In this document: positions 1-8,249 of the stretch, piece after piece | Layout of the letters: each line of letters begins with the position of its first letter | Numbering within the stretch: the first letter of the stretch is position 1 | Assembly (NCBI GenBank): GCA_913060815.1 | Contig: CAJXSZ010000014.1 | Location: 23,338-87,337, forward strand | DNA from: an uncultured Sulfitobacter sp. | GTDB lineage: Bacteria; Pseudomonadota; Alphaproteobacteria; Rhodobacterales; Rhodobacteraceae | Direction: 5' to 3' | Length of the DNA stretch: 64,000 bases | Program-made: the position numbers and the translations under genes | Notes under the pieces: generated by a model | What the model saw: the letters and a program-made list of their open reading frames with translations, nothing else | Databases searched by the model: none | What the model was told of the DNA's origin: nothing

Positions 1-182
1 CCCGCGACATGCGTGCTGATGAGGTTCTCGCACAGATGACTGAAGGGCGGTTTCGCCACATGCCTGTACTGCAGGATGGCGTGCTTGTGGGCATGATCAC
101 ATTGGGCGATGTCGTGAAGGCCCGACTGTCCGAGCTTGCGATGGAGAAAGACGCCCTCGAAGGGATGATAAGAGGGCATTAG
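1..182 (+). CDS. CBS-domain protein, C-terminal end only
   Basis: Partial gene entering from the left edge; the reading frame begins at base 3 and stops with TAG at 180-182. The visible 59 residues have the second half of a CBS domain pair (the stretch RHMPVLQDGVLVGMITLGD is the classic beta-beta-alpha pattern), followed by a short charged tail. CBS pairs bind adenosyl ligands such as AMP, ATP or SAM and usually act as regulatory modules. What the missing N-terminal part carries cannot be seen, so the protein may be a stand-alone CBS protein or a fusion. Confidence 0.75.
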   Translation, partial: RDMRADEVLAQMTEGRFRHMPVLQDGVLVGMITLGDVVKARLSELAMEKDALEGMIRGH

Positions 183-254
183 CCAGTCTTGCAATTGTCA
201 GCCCCCCGTGTTTGCTTGGGCCTCTGATTTGTTCTGACCCAAGGAGCGCTGACC

Positions 255-755
255 ATGCGCATTGGCCTCTATCCCGGCACTTTCGATCCCATCACACTGG
301 GGCACATTGACATTATCCGCCGTGCGGCCTCGCTTGTGGATAAGCTGGTGATCGGGGTTGCGATCAATCGCGACAAAGGGCCATTGTTCAACCTTGAAGA
401 GCGTGTGGCCATGATCGAGCATGAGGTCGCCGCGCTGTCCAATGAGACGGGCATTGAGATCGTGGTGCATCCTTTCGAGAACCTGCTGATCCAATGTGCC
501 CGCGATGTGGAGGCCACGCTGATTATTCGCGGTCTGCGCGCTGTTGCCGATTTCGAGTACGAATATCAGATGGTTGGTATGAACCGACAGCTTGATGATC
601 AGATCGAGACGGTTTTCCTTATGGCCGAAGCCCAGCATCAGGCCATCGCGAGCAAGCTCGTCAAGGAAATCGCGCGGCTGGACGGTGACGTCAGTAAGTT
701 TGTCACCGCCCGCGTCAATTCAGAGCTTATCGCACGCTTGGCCAAACAGTCCTAG
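255..755 (+). CDS. coaD: Phosphopantetheine adenylyltransferase
   Basis: Transfers an adenylyl group from ATP to 4'-phosphopantetheine to make dephospho-CoA, the fourth step of coenzyme A synthesis, in the cytoplasm. The 166-residue length is typical. The nucleotidyltransferase signature GTFDPITLGH lies at residues 8-17 (T/HxGH motif, T14 to H17), and the conserved block IIRGLRAVADFEYE follows near residue 90. Start ATG at 255 is preceded by AAGGAGCG. The stop codon overlaps the stop of the convergent GAPDH gene inside a CTAG tetranucleotide, so the two 3' ends share three bases. Confidence 0.97.
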   Translation: MRIGLYPGTFDPITLGHIDIIRRAASLVDKLVIGVAINRDKGPLFNLEERVAMIEHEVAALSNETGIEIVVHPFENLLIQCARDVEATLIIRGLRAVADFEYEYQMVGMNRQLDDQIETVFLMAEAQHQAIASKLVKEIARLDGDVSKFVTARVNSELIARLAKQS

Positions 756-1747
756 GCACGGGCCATCGCGGCGGCGGTGTCCAGCATCCGGTTGGAAAAG
801 CCCCATTCGTTGTCGTACCACGCCAGAAGGCGTACCATATTGCCGTCTTGAACGGCGGTCTGGTCCAAAGCGACGATTGTGCTGTGCGGATTATGGTTGA
901 AATCAATGGAGACCAGCGGACGGTTCTCCACGGCCATCACGCCGTGCATACCCTGTGCGGCTTTGGTCACCGCGGCATTCACGTCTTCCGCCGTGACATT
1001 GCGGTCAAGCTCGACCGTAAGATCAACACATGAGACGTTCGGCGTCGGTACGCGAATGGCGGTACCTGAAATCTTGCCTGACAATTCTGGCAGCACCAGT
1101 GCGAGCGCCGTGGCCGCACCAGTTGTCGTGGGCACCATCGACAGGGCCGCAGCACGGGCGCGGTAAAGGTCGCTGTGTACCGTGTCATGGACAGGTTGGT
1201 CGCCTGTGTAGGCATGGATGGTGGTCATATATCCGCGGGTGATGCCAAAGGCACCGTGTAATGCGTGGGCCAGCGGGGCGAGGCAATTTGTGGTGCAGGA
1301 GGCGTTTGACACGATCGTATCTTGCGCAGTGAGTGTCTGGTCATTCACGCCGTAAACAATGGTTTTGATCTCTCCGGACCCAGGAGCGGAGATCAGGACC
1401 TTTTTAGACCCGTTTTCGAGATGCCGCCCTGCCGTCTCGGTGCTGCGAAAGATGCCCGTACATTCCAATACGATGTCTACATCCGCCCATGGCAGATCTT
1501 CAGGGGAGCGTTCGCTGGTGACGCGGATCGGGCCTCGGCCGACGTCCATCATACCATCTGTGACTTTCACATTGCCCGCAAACCGACCATGGACACTGTC
1601 GAATTCGAAAAGATGGGCGTTGGTTGCAAGCGGGGCCAGATCGTTGATGGCAACGACTTCGATATCCTCCCGTCCGCTTTCCACAAGCGCACGCAGTACA
1701 TTGCGTCCGATCCGACCAAATCCGTTAATTCCGACCTTGATTGACAT
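752..1747 (-). CDS. gap: Type I glyceraldehyde-3-phosphate dehydrogenase, NAD-type
   Basis: Oxidises glyceraldehyde 3-phosphate to 1,3-bisphosphoglycerate. The 331-residue protein has the Rossmann motif GINGFGRIGR (6-15) and the catalytic Cys in SNASCTTNC (C151). The residue after beta-strand 2 is Asp (AINDLAP, D36), which in this family binds the adenosine ribose of NAD and disfavours NADP. Start ATG at 1747 is chosen over an upstream in-frame ATG because GGAG lies at the right distance and GAPDH proteins begin with this sequence. It is the first of two tandem but clearly different gap genes. Its promoter carries a palindrome at the -10 box. I infer the glycolytic role. Confidence 0.95.
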   Translation of the reverse strand: MSIKVGINGFGRIGRNVLRALVESGREDIEVVAINDLAPLATNAHLFEFDSVHGRFAGNVKVTDGMMDVGRGPIRVTSERSPEDLPWADVDIVLECTGIFRSTETAGRHLENGSKKVLISAPGSGEIKTIVYGVNDQTLTAQDTIVSNASCTTNCLAPLAHALHGAFGITRGYMTTIHAYTGDQPVHDTVHSDLYRARAAALSMVPTTTGAATALALVLPELSGKISGTAIRVPTPNVSCVDLTVELDRNVTAEDVNAAVTKAAQGMHGVMAVENRPLVSIDFNHNPHSTIVALDQTAVQDGNMVRLLAWYDNEWGFSNRMLDTAAAMARA

Positions 1748-1767
1748 TTGTCTGCTCCGCTCCACAA

Positions 1768-1781
1768 TGTTTGCGCTAACA
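1768..1781. promoter_or_regulatory. LacI-type operator candidate at gap1 promoter
   Basis: TGTTTGCGCTAACA is a near-perfect palindrome with a central GCGC, the usual shape of a LacI-family operator. It overlaps the -10 box and presumed transcription start of the first gap gene, the place where a repressor would block initiation. Similar palindromes occur at 3143-3175 and 41049-41062. It resembles the site I recall for the alphaproteobacterial carbon regulator CceR, but no regulator gene is in this window. Confidence 0.5.
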
Positions 1782-1805
1782 TACAACTCAAGATGGACGT
1801 GTCAA
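1778..1805 (-). promoter_or_regulatory. gap1 promoter (-35 TTGACA, -10 TATGTT)
   Basis: On the minus strand TTGACA (1805-1800) is followed after 16 bases by TATGTT (1783-1778), a good housekeeping sigma-70 promoter about 30 bases upstream of the gap1 start codon. The -10 box runs into the palindromic operator candidate at 1768-1781. Confidence 0.65.
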
Positions 1806-1851
1806 CATGTTCCAGAGCATGACATTTAGCGGGGTTTGAAGGGAAGGGGGG

Positions 1852-1995
1852 CTAGCGCCAGAAGGCGAGCCATTCGAGGAGTTCGAACATCTTCTTAGCG
1901 AGAAAGACAGTATGCTCGACGCCAAAGAACCAGTAGTCAACGATAACAGCACCGACGATCAGAAAGCCGAGCACAAGTGCGATCCGGTTGGTCAT
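1852..1995 (-). CDS. Small one-helix membrane protein between the gap genes
   Basis: A 47-residue ORF beginning MTNRIALVLG. Residues 4-24 form one hydrophobic segment, followed by a short amphipathic stretch ending in ELLEWLAFWR. The start is ATG at 1995; AAAGG lies 10-12 bases upstream. The codons look like those of the neighbours and the gene fills the space between the two gap genes in the same direction, so it is probably co-transcribed downstream of gap2. I recognise the type as a small conserved Rhodobacterales membrane protein but know no function for it. An alternative is a chance ORF, which the regular hydrophobic profile argues against. Confidence 0.65.
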   Translation of the reverse strand: MTNRIALVLGFLIVGAVIVDYWFFGVEHTVFLAKKMFELLEWLAFWR

Positions 1996-2016
1996 TGACG
2001 CTATGCCTTTGTTATT

Positions 2017-2038
2017 GCCTGCCCCTTTTAGGGCAGGC
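2017..2038 (-). repeat. Hairpin downstream of gap2
   Basis: GCCTGCCC (2017-2024) pairs perfectly with GGGCAGGC (2031-2038) across a six-base loop. It lies between the gap2 stop and the small membrane protein gene. No U-run follows on the minus strand, so it is more likely an mRNA-stabilising or partial termination structure than a full intrinsic terminator. Confidence 0.5.
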
Positions 2039-2056
2039 AGCGTTTTGCGGCAAGTC

Positions 2057-3058
2057 TTAGCCGAGTTTACCCATTGCCACGGCTACATCGGCCATGCGCA
2101 CGGAGAACGCCCATTCGTTGTCATACCATGCGAGCACGCGCACGGTCCGCCCACCAGTGACCATCGTCTGGTCGGGCGCAAAGATCGAGCTGTGCTCGGT
2201 CTGATTAAAGTCGATGGAGACTTTCTTCTCTGGATCATAATCCATCACATGGGACATATGCCCCTCGACAGCGGCCTTTGCAGCGGCGTTGATTTCTTCG
2301 ACGCTGGTGTCGCGCTTTGCGGTGAATGTGAGGTCTACGACGCTGACGTTCGGTGTTGGTACGCGCAGGCAGGTACCGTCAAGGATGCCATTAAGTTCTG
2401 GCATCACCTGTCCCAGCGCTTTTGCAGCGCCGGTCGAGGTGGGGATGATTGCCATCGCGGCGGCGCGGGCGCGGTAGAGGTCTTTGTGACGCTTGTCCAA
2501 TGTGTATTGGTCGCCTGTATAGCTGTGGATGGTCGTCATGATGCCGCTCTGGATGCCTACGGCCTCATGCATGACCTTCGCCAACGGTGCGAGGCAATTG
2601 GTGGTGCAGGACCCGTTGGAGATCATCACATCACTGGGCAACATCTCTTGATCGTTGACGCCGAAGACAACCGTGCGATCGACATTCACGCCCGGTCCGG
2701 ACAGCAGAACTTTCTTTGCGCCATTGCGGATATGCGCGTCCGCTTTCTCACCATCGTTGAACTGGCCTGTACATTCCAGCACCACGTCACACCCTGACCA
2801 GTCCAGCGCGTCGAGATCGTAGGAGGACATGATCTCGATATCGTTCTGACCGATATTGACGAAGCCGTCGCCAATGGTGATCTCGTTCGGAAAGCGCCCG
2901 TGCACAGAGTCGTACTTCAGCAGATGCATCGCAGTCTCGACCGGGCCTGTCGCGTTGAGCTTGATCACCTCGATATCATCACGGCCCGAGCGCGCGATGT
3001 GGGACAATGTGCAACGGCCAATGCGGCCAAATCCGTTGATGCCGACTTTGATGGTCAT
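2057..3058 (-). CDS. gap: Type I glyceraldehyde-3-phosphate dehydrogenase, GapB-like
   Basis: A second complete GAPDH of 333 residues with GINGFGRIGR (6-15) and catalytic C151 in SNGSCTTNC. In place of the NAD-specifying Asp it has Ala (IKLNATGP, A36). The same change is known in Bacillus GapB, an NADP-preferring gluconeogenic enzyme. I therefore infer NADP use and an anabolic role, which needs an enzyme assay. GGAG precedes the ATG at 3058. Upstream there is a -10-like TATAGC (3093-3088) with no good -35, and two LacI-type palindromes further out, the layout of an activated promoter. Confidence 0.93.
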   Translation of the reverse strand: MTIKVGINGFGRIGRCTLSHIARSGRDDIEVIKLNATGPVETAMHLLKYDSVHGRFPNEITIGDGFVNIGQNDIEIMSSYDLDALDWSGCDVVLECTGQFNDGEKADAHIRNGAKKVLLSGPGVNVDRTVVFGVNDQEMLPSDVMISNGSCTTNCLAPLAKVMHEAVGIQSGIMTTIHSYTGDQYTLDKRHKDLYRARAAAMAIIPTSTGAAKALGQVMPELNGILDGTCLRVPTPNVSVVDLTFTAKRDTSVEEINAAAKAAVEGHMSHVMDYDPEKKVSIDFNQTEHSSIFAPDQTMVTGGRTVRVLAWYDNEWAFSVRMADVAVAMGKLG

Positions 3059-3142
3059 GGCGTGCTCCTTTAGGCGTTTGTGCGCCTGCTATAGACGGCA
3101 AGCGGAGGCAGGGGCCAGAGCCAATAGCGCGGGGGCCGTGCA

Positions 3143-3175
3143 TGTTAGCGTTAAAAGTTTGCGTTAGCGATAACG
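3143..3175. promoter_or_regulatory. Tandem LacI-type operator candidates upstream of gap2
   Basis: TGTTAGCGTTAAAA (3143-3156) and CGTTAGCGATAACG (3162-3175) have starts 19 bases apart, about two helical turns. The second is a palindrome with one central mismatch. They lie roughly 70-90 bases upstream of the probable gap2 start site, and also in front of the divergent DUF808 gene at 3250. The same core occurs at gap1 and in the dct promoter region. Confidence 0.5.
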
Positions 3176-3249
3176 CTGTGTCCGCCCGCTCTATTGGAAC
3201 CGAACGTGGCGTGGTTTAGTTGTGTTCCAAACGCAGGATGGAGAGCCCG

Positions 3250-4212
3250 ATGAGCGGATTAATTGCCCTTTTTGACGATGTCGCAGCCATTGCAAAGGTT
3301 GCTGCATCCTCTGTGGATGACGTGATCGGGCAGGCGACCAAAGCCTCTGCCAAAGCGGCGGGTGCGGTGATTGATGATGCCGCAGTTACCCCGAAGTACG
3401 TTTCCGGCTTCAAGGCGGATCGGGAGCTGCCCATCATCTGGCGCATTACAAAGGGCAGTCTGAAGAACAAGCTGTTGTTCCTGCTCCCCGCGGGTTTGGC
3501 GCTGTCGGCGTTTGCCCCTTGGGCGATTGCGCCGCTGCTCATGCTCGGCGGGGCCTACCTTTGTTTCGAGGGGGCCGAAAAGGTCGCCCATGTCATGGGG
3601 TGGAGCGAGGGGCACGAAGATCACCCCCACAAGGAAACCACGATTGACGACCCTGCCGCTCTTGAGGAAGAAAAAGCCAAAGGTGCGATCAAGACCGATT
3701 TTATCCTGTCAGCCGAAATTATGACTATCTCGCTTGCCGCGATTCCGGAAAGTAACTTCTGGATGGAGGCGGCAACGCTTGCTGCGGTCGCCGTGATAAT
3801 TACCGCCGCGGTGTATGGGTCAGTCGCACTCATCGTTAAAATGGATGATGTCGGCCTCGCCATGGCCAAGGGCGGGCGTCTTGCCGCCACACGAGCAGCG
3901 GGACGGAGCCTTGTGCGTGGAATGCCCAAGTTTCTCAAGCTGCTGACCGTGGTCGGCACAGCGGCCATGCTTTGGGTCGGCGGTTCAATTATTATTCATG
4001 GATTGGAAGAGATTGGCTTTGGCGCGCCTGCGCACCTCATTCACGATATTGCCGATGTTGCGGGGCACGCGGTGCCAGCTGCCACAGGATTTGTGGAATG
4101 GCTCGTGAAAGCGGTGATAGACGGTATTCTCGGACTTGGTCTGGGGCTGTTGCTGATCCCGTTGGGTGAGAAAGTCGTGACACCGATCTGGCGGGCTGTG
4201 TTTGCGCGCTGA
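3250..4212 (+). CDS. DUF808 (YedI-like) inner-membrane protein
   Basis: A 320-residue protein beginning MSGLIALFDDVAAIAK, the well conserved DUF808 N-terminus. The family is a multi-helix inner-membrane protein of unknown role, known as YedI in Escherichia coli. Hydrophobic segments are visible near residues 80-110, 170-200, 235-255 and at the C-terminus (GLGLGLLLIPLG). The start at 3250 has GGAGAG upstream; an earlier in-frame ATG adds ten residues without family support. It is divergent from gap2, with about 190 bases between, and may share its control region. Function is not known. Confidence 0.9.
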   Translation: MSGLIALFDDVAAIAKVAASSVDDVIGQATKASAKAAGAVIDDAAVTPKYVSGFKADRELPIIWRITKGSLKNKLLFLLPAGLALSAFAPWAIAPLLMLGGAYLCFEGAEKVAHVMGWSEGHEDHPHKETTIDDPAALEEEKAKGAIKTDFILSAEIMTISLAAIPESNFWMEAATLAAVAVIITAAVYGSVALIVKMDDVGLAMAKGGRLAATRAAGRSLVRGMPKFLKLLTVVGTAAMLWVGGSIIIHGLEEIGFGAPAHLIHDIADVAGHAVPAATGFVEWLVKAVIDGILGLGLGLLLIPLGEKVVTPIWRAVFAR

Positions 4213-4232
4213 GGTGGCAGCCCGAGTTTCGA

Positions 4233-4412
4233 TCAGATGTCAGCGTCGTCTTTCAATCGGCCTGCAGCGATAGAGGCGGTCAGCAGGACAGCCATGCCGA
4301 GGTGACCGTAAATCACGTAGTTGAGGAAAATCTGGCCCACTGTATCACCTGCCAACAAAGACAAGATTGCCGCAAAGCCACCGGTCATTACTGCTGTCAG
4401 AAGGTAGGCCAT
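4233..4412 (-). CDS. Small two-helix membrane protein
   Basis: A 59-residue ORF starting MAYLLTAVMTGG. Two hydrophobic segments (about 3-24 and 28-49) are joined by a short turn, and the C-terminus RLKDDADI is charged. GGAG sits six bases before the ATG at 4412, a good ribosome binding site. It is convergent with the DUF808 gene and stands alone. No family is recognised. The strong start signal and clean transmembrane pattern support a real gene. Confidence 0.65.
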   Translation of the reverse strand: MAYLLTAVMTGGFAAILSLLAGDTVGQIFLNYVIYGHLGMAVLLTASIAAGRLKDDADI

Positions 4413-4574
4413 GAAAATCTCCGTTTTCGTTTAAAGCGGGTCGTGAGCTTAATGGTGCTTTATCTCTAATACTGATTGTTTTACGGTTCTCTTGTGACCG
4501 AACCTCGACGCAAATGTGACGAAATTGCGTTCAAATTCCCCCTACAGAAAACCAAACAACTTCCATTTTGGAAA

Positions 4575-4606
4575 CAAAAAAGGCGACGTTTATGAAAACG
4601 CCGCCT
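4575..4606 (-). terminator. Intrinsic terminator of tkt
   Basis: On the minus strand, AGGCG-G-CGTTT and AAACG-T-CGCCT form an interrupted stem with a short loop, directly followed by a run of six T residues. It lies about 30 bases after the transketolase stop codon. Confidence 0.85.
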
Positions 4607-4637
4607 CTTATCTTGAGCTTTAAGTGTTAATATCGAG

Positions 4638-6653
4638 TTAAAGTAGGGCCTTGGCTTTCTCTGCGACGTTCTCCGCAGTAATGCCAAATTTCACAAACAG
4701 TTCGTCCGCAGGGGCGGAGGCACCGAAGCGGTCCATCCCGACAAAGTCGGCTTTGCCCCATTTGCCACGTTCGCCCAGCAGCCATTGATCCCAACCCTGA
4801 CGCACGCCAGCCTCGACACCCACGCGCACGGCACCACCGGGCAGCACGCGCTTGCGGTAGGCTTCGTCTTGCTGCGCAAACAGCTCCATACAAGGCATGG
4901 AGACGACACGCGTGCCAATGCCCTCGGCCTGCAACAGATCACGGGCCTTCAGCGCAATCTCTACTTCAGAGCCTGTGGCGATCAGGATGACCTGGCGTTT
5001 GCCTTCGGCATCAGCCAGCGTGTAGGCCCCAAGGGCGGTCATGTTCTTGTTTTTATGCTCAAGGCGCACTGTGGAGAGCCCTTGACGCGTTAGCGACAGA
5101 ACAGACGGGCGGTCTGTCTCGGTGAAGGCCACTTCCCACGCTTCCGCCGTCTCGACGGTATCGGCGGGGCGGAAGACCAGCGTGTTGGGCGTGGCGCGTG
5201 ACATGGCCAGATGCTCGACAGGTTGGTGGGTCGGGCCGTCTTCACCCAGACCGATGCTGTCGTGGGTCATCACATAGACTACGGGCACCTGCATCAGCGC
5301 GCTCAAACGCATGGCGGGGCGGGCATAGTCGGTAAAGCACATGAACGTGCCGGAGTAGGGGCGCACACCGCCGTGCAGCGCCATACCGTTCATCGCCGAA
5401 GCCATACCATGCTCGCGAATGCCCCAATGCACAAAGCGACCGCCGCGGTTGTCCAGATCGAACACGCCCAGATCGGCCGTCTTGGTGTTGTTTGACCCTG
5501 TGAGGTCCGCAGAGCCGCCCACGGTTTCGGGCAGGATCGGGTTCAAGACCTCGAGCACTTTTTCCGAGGAGGCACGGGTTGCCAGTTTCGGTGCAGTCTC
5601 GCTGATCTGCTTTTTGAACGCTTTGATTGTGGCGCTCAGTTTCTTGGGTGCGTCTCCTGCCAGCGCGCGGTTGAACGTCTCGCGCTTGGCGCGGGGCATT
5701 TTGTCGAACCGCTCTTCCCACGCGCGGCGCGTGTCTGCGCCACGGCTGCCGATGGCCTCCCATGCGGATTTGATGTCGGATGGAATGTCGAAGGGGGCAG
5801 CGGTCCAGCCCCACGCCTCTTTGGCGGCGGCCATCTGCGCTGGATCGGTCAGCGCGCCGTGGCCTTTGGAGGTGTCCTGAGCCGCGTGGCCCAACGCGAT
5901 GTGCGTCTTACAGGCGATCATGCTGGGCGTGTCGGTCTTCTTGGCGGCTGTGAGGGCCGCGTCGACCTCCTCGGGGTTGTGCCCGTCGACTTCCTGCACG
6001 TCCCAACCTGCGGCTTTGAAGCGCGCAACCTGATCGGTGGTGTCGGACAGGGTCACAGGCCCGTCGATGGTGATATTGTTGTTGTCCCACAATACAATGA
6101 GTTTGCTCAGCTTGTGACGGCCCGCGAGGGTGATCGCCTCCTGGCTCACCCCTTCCATCAAGCAGCCGTCGCCCGCGATGACATAGGTGTGGTGGTCGAC
6201 AACTTTGGCGCCGTAGGTTGCGCGCTGGATTTCCTCAGCCATGGCAAAGCCTACGGAATTGGCGATCCCCTGACCCAACGGGCCTGTGGTCGTCTCAATA
6301 GCGTCGGCGAGGAAATTCTCGGGGTGGCCTGCGGTACGGCGGCCCATCTGGCGGAAGGCTTTGATCTCTTCAATCGGGAACTGCGCATCGCCCACAAGGT
6401 GCAGCAGCGCATAGATCAGCATCGAGCCGTGGCCTGCAGACAGGATAAAGCGGTCACGGTCAGGCCACTGCGGGTTTGCCGCATCAAACTTGAGATGGTT
6501 CTGGAACAAGACGGTCGCGGCATCGGCCATCCCGATGGGCATACCGGAATGACCGGAGTTGGCCTCGGCAACGGCATCGAGTGCAAGCGCCCGAATGGCA
6601 GTTGCCTTGGACCAGTGATCAGGATGGGCGGCTTGAAGAGCTTTGAGATCCAC
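4638..6653 (-). CDS. tkt: Transketolase
   Basis: Thiamine-diphosphate enzyme that moves two-carbon units between sugar phosphates in the pentose phosphate and, if present, Calvin pathways. The thiamine-binding motif [13 protein letters not shown] is followed by the usual [14 protein letters not shown], and the C-terminal part has the pyrimidine-binding and transketolase C domains. I place the start at GTG 6653, preceded by AAAGGAACC, which gives 671 residues, the normal size. Extending to the upstream ATG would add 48 residues unlike any transketolase N-terminus. A terminator follows at once, so it appears monocistronic. Confidence 0.96.
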   Translation of the reverse strand: MDLKALQAAHPDHWSKATAIRALALDAVAEANSGHSGMPIGMADAATVLFQNHLKFDAANPQWPDRDRFILSAGHGSMLIYALLHLVGDAQFPIEEIKAFRQMGRRTAGHPENFLADAIETTTGPLGQGIANSVGFAMAEEIQRATYGAKVVDHHTYVIAGDGCLMEGVSQEAITLAGRHKLSKLIVLWDNNNITIDGPVTLSDTTDQVARFKAAGWDVQEVDGHNPEEVDAALTAAKKTDTPSMIACKTHIALGHAAQDTSKGHGALTDPAQMAAAKEAWGWTAAPFDIPSDIKSAWEAIGSRGADTRRAWEERFDKMPRAKRETFNRALAGDAPKKLSATIKAFKKQISETAPKLATRASSEKVLEVLNPILPETVGGSADLTGSNNTKTADLGVFDLDNRGGRFVHWGIREHGMASAMNGMALHGGVRPYSGTFMCFTDYARPAMRLSALMQVPVVYVMTHDSIGLGEDGPTHQPVEHLAMSRATPNTLVFRPADTVETAEAWEVAFTETDRPSVLSLTRQGLSTVRLEHKNKNMTALGAYTLADAEGKRQVILIATGSEVEIALKARDLLQAEGIGTRVVSMPCMELFAQQDEAYRKRVLPGGAVRVGVEAGVRQGWDQWLLGERGKWGKADFVGMDRFGASAPADELFVKFGITAENVAEKAKALL

Positions 6654-6894
6654 GCGTGGGGTTCCTTTGCAAAGGGTATCTACGTTGCCGCTCCATATCA
6701 GGGCAGGGCAAAAGATCAAGCGCACCATAGCTGTGGTTTCCTCACGCAGGGCATGAAGAATGGTGGCCAAGATGCTGTTCTGAAAGGGGGGCAGCATTTA
6801 CGTTACGCTTTGGTTAGGATTGCATGAAAATAACGGCAAGACCGATTCGCGCTGCGTCTGGGTCGGGCTGGCAGATTATGAGCGAGAGAAGCCT

Positions 6895-7392
6895 ATGAGC
6901 GATATCGAGGAACTACAGCGCCGGATCACCGCCGCGATGGATCAGGTCGCATTCGGATTGGACAAGATGGCGGCAGCAGCACCTGCGGGGCCTGACCCCG
7001 ATACGCTGGCCAAGCTTGAGGAAGAGCGCACTGCAAATGCCCAGCTGCAAGAGCGTGTGCGCGGTTTGCGCGTCAAACACGATACAGAGATTTCTAGCCT
7101 GCGCACGCAAGTCGAAGAAGGCAATGCCCGTATGGCCCAGCTCGATATCGAGTTACAGCGTGTGCGGCGCGCTAACAGCCAGCTCACGGACGCCTGCGCT
7201 GCCTTGCGCGATGCCAACGCCGAAGGGGTGGGCGAGCCGCATTTGATCAACAAGGCCATGCTGGCGGAACTGGAAGCCTTGCGTGCCGCCCGTGCCGCAG
7301 ATGTCGCCGAAGCAGCCGTAATACTGGCCAGCCTCGAGCCTCTCGTTGAGGCCGCCGCCGCAAACGGCACCACCCCGCAGGGAGACGCATAA
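6895..7392 (+). CDS. Coiled-coil protein encoded with ZapA
   Basis: A 165-residue protein starting MSDIEELQRRITAAMDQ. Residues 40-120 are rich in Glu, Arg, Gln and Leu in a heptad-like pattern, indicating a long coiled coil; the tail is Ala-rich. No enzyme motif is visible. Its stop codon shares a base with the zapA start (TAATG), so the two are translationally coupled. I infer a structural or division-related role beside ZapA, but no function is established from the sequence alone. Confidence 0.8.
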   Translation: MSDIEELQRRITAAMDQVAFGLDKMAAAAPAGPDPDTLAKLEEERTANAQLQERVRGLRVKHDTEISSLRTQVEEGNARMAQLDIELQRVRRANSQLTDACAALRDANAEGVGEPHLINKAMLAELEALRAARAADVAEAAVILASLEPLVEAAAANGTTPQGDA

Positions 7393-7784
7393 TGCCAGAG
7401 GTCAAGATTTCAATCGGTGGACGCCAGTTCGATGTGGCCTGTCAGGAGGGGGAGGAAAGCTATCTGCATTCCGCCGCCAAGATGCTTGACGACGAAGCCC
7501 AAGTGTTGGCCGATGCCGTAGGGCGTATGCCCGAAGCGCGGATGCTGCTGATGGCGGGTCTGATGTTGGCCGACAAGACCGCCAGCGTTGAGGATAAAAT
7601 CCTGGAGGTACGCGCCGAATTGGCCGAGCGTGAGGCGGAGCTCGAAGGTCTACGCAATGTTGTGGTGGAGCCAGAGCGCATCGAAGTGCCTGTGGTGCCG
7701 CAGTCGGTTACAGACACGTTGCAAGAAATCGCTGCCCGTGCCGAAAGCTTGGCAGCGGAAGTGGACGAGAAGGTCGGCGGCTAG
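7392..7784 (+). CDS. zapA: Cell division protein ZapA
   Basis: Small FtsZ-binding protein that bundles FtsZ protofilaments at midcell. The 130-residue product begins MPEVKISIGGRQFDVAC, matching the ZapA beta-strand head, then has YLHSAAKMLDDEA and MAGLMLADKTASVEDKI, followed by a long coiled-coil helix used for dimer and tetramer formation. It is somewhat longer than Escherichia coli ZapA because of an extended C-terminal helix. It overlaps the preceding coiled-coil gene by one base, and is followed by a structured region that may be 6S RNA. Confidence 0.9.
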   Translation: MPEVKISIGGRQFDVACQEGEESYLHSAAKMLDDEAQVLADAVGRMPEARMLLMAGLMLADKTASVEDKILEVRAELAEREAELEGLRNVVVEPERIEVPVVPQSVTDTLQEIAARAESLAAEVDEKVGG

Positions 7785-7895
7785 CCTATCTGTAAGTGCG
7801 AATGCGCCTAGCAACTTCGGAATTCTAGGATCGGGTGAAGGGTTGGAACCGGACCTTCCTTCGGCTCCTGAAATCGAGCTTGCTGGGCGTGAAGC
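7785..7895 (+). ncRNA. ssrS: Candidate 6S RNA downstream of zapA
   Basis: This non-coding stretch folds on paper into one long interrupted hairpin. GCGCCTAGCAA (7804-7814) pairs with TTGCTGGGCGT (7880-7890) with G-U pairs, TTCTAGGA pairs with TCCTGAA further in, and GAAGG (7837-7841) with CCTTC (7854-7858) near the tip. A rod with internal loops immediately after zapA is where 6S RNA, the RNA that binds sigma-70 RNA polymerase, is often found in proteobacteria. Ends are approximate. No covariance search was possible, so a structured 3' untranslated region is the alternative. Confidence 0.45.
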
Positions 7896-8249
7896 CTAGG
7901 CCCATCGGCCTGAAGACGCTGACAATATCAGGCAGCCACCCGCCACAGCCCAGTTCTTTATAAGAATCGACATCTGCCACGGATCATCCGGCACAAAGTG
8001 GAACGCGCTGGTAAACAAGCAGTACGTCGCGAGTGCCCGCCCGAGTGGTTTTAAAAATCTGCCCGCTATCAGAAGGCCCGCAGCCAGCGCGTTGAACGCA
8101 AGGGCGGGCAAGACAAGCCATTCGGGCAACCCAAATCCACCTAAAAGCGCTCCTGCCGGGGCAGGATCAATTGCTTTCTGCAACGCGCCGGCCAGAAACA
8201 GAAGGGCCAAGAGATACCTCCCGATGGTCCATTCAAAACGCTCGGTCAT
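7896..8249 (-). CDS. DoxX-family membrane protein
   Basis: A 117-residue protein with four hydrophobic segments: about 10-28, 40-62, 70-88 and 98-113. It begins MTERFEWTIGRYLLALLFLAGALQK; the pattern GRxLLALLFLxAGxxK is typical of DoxX-like proteins. Members of this family are linked to thiol and oxidative stress, but their chemistry is poorly known. Its start overlaps the msrB stop by four bases (ATGA), so it is the last gene of the FAS1-msrB-doxX unit. Confidence 0.8.
   Translation of the reverse strand: MTERFEWTIGRYLLALLFLAGALQKAIDPAPAGALLGGFGLPEWLVLPALAFNALAAGLLIAGRFLKPLGRALATYCLFTSAFHFVPDDPWQMSILIKNWAVAGGCLILSASSGRWA

Noticed and set aside
2017..2038. Intrinsic terminator of gap2
   Set aside because: The stem is strong, but no U-run follows on the transcribed strand, so it is listed only as a hairpin.
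5859..6827. 322-residue plus-strand ORF inside transketolase
   Set aside because: Opposite to the clear tkt frame; no recognisable protein features.
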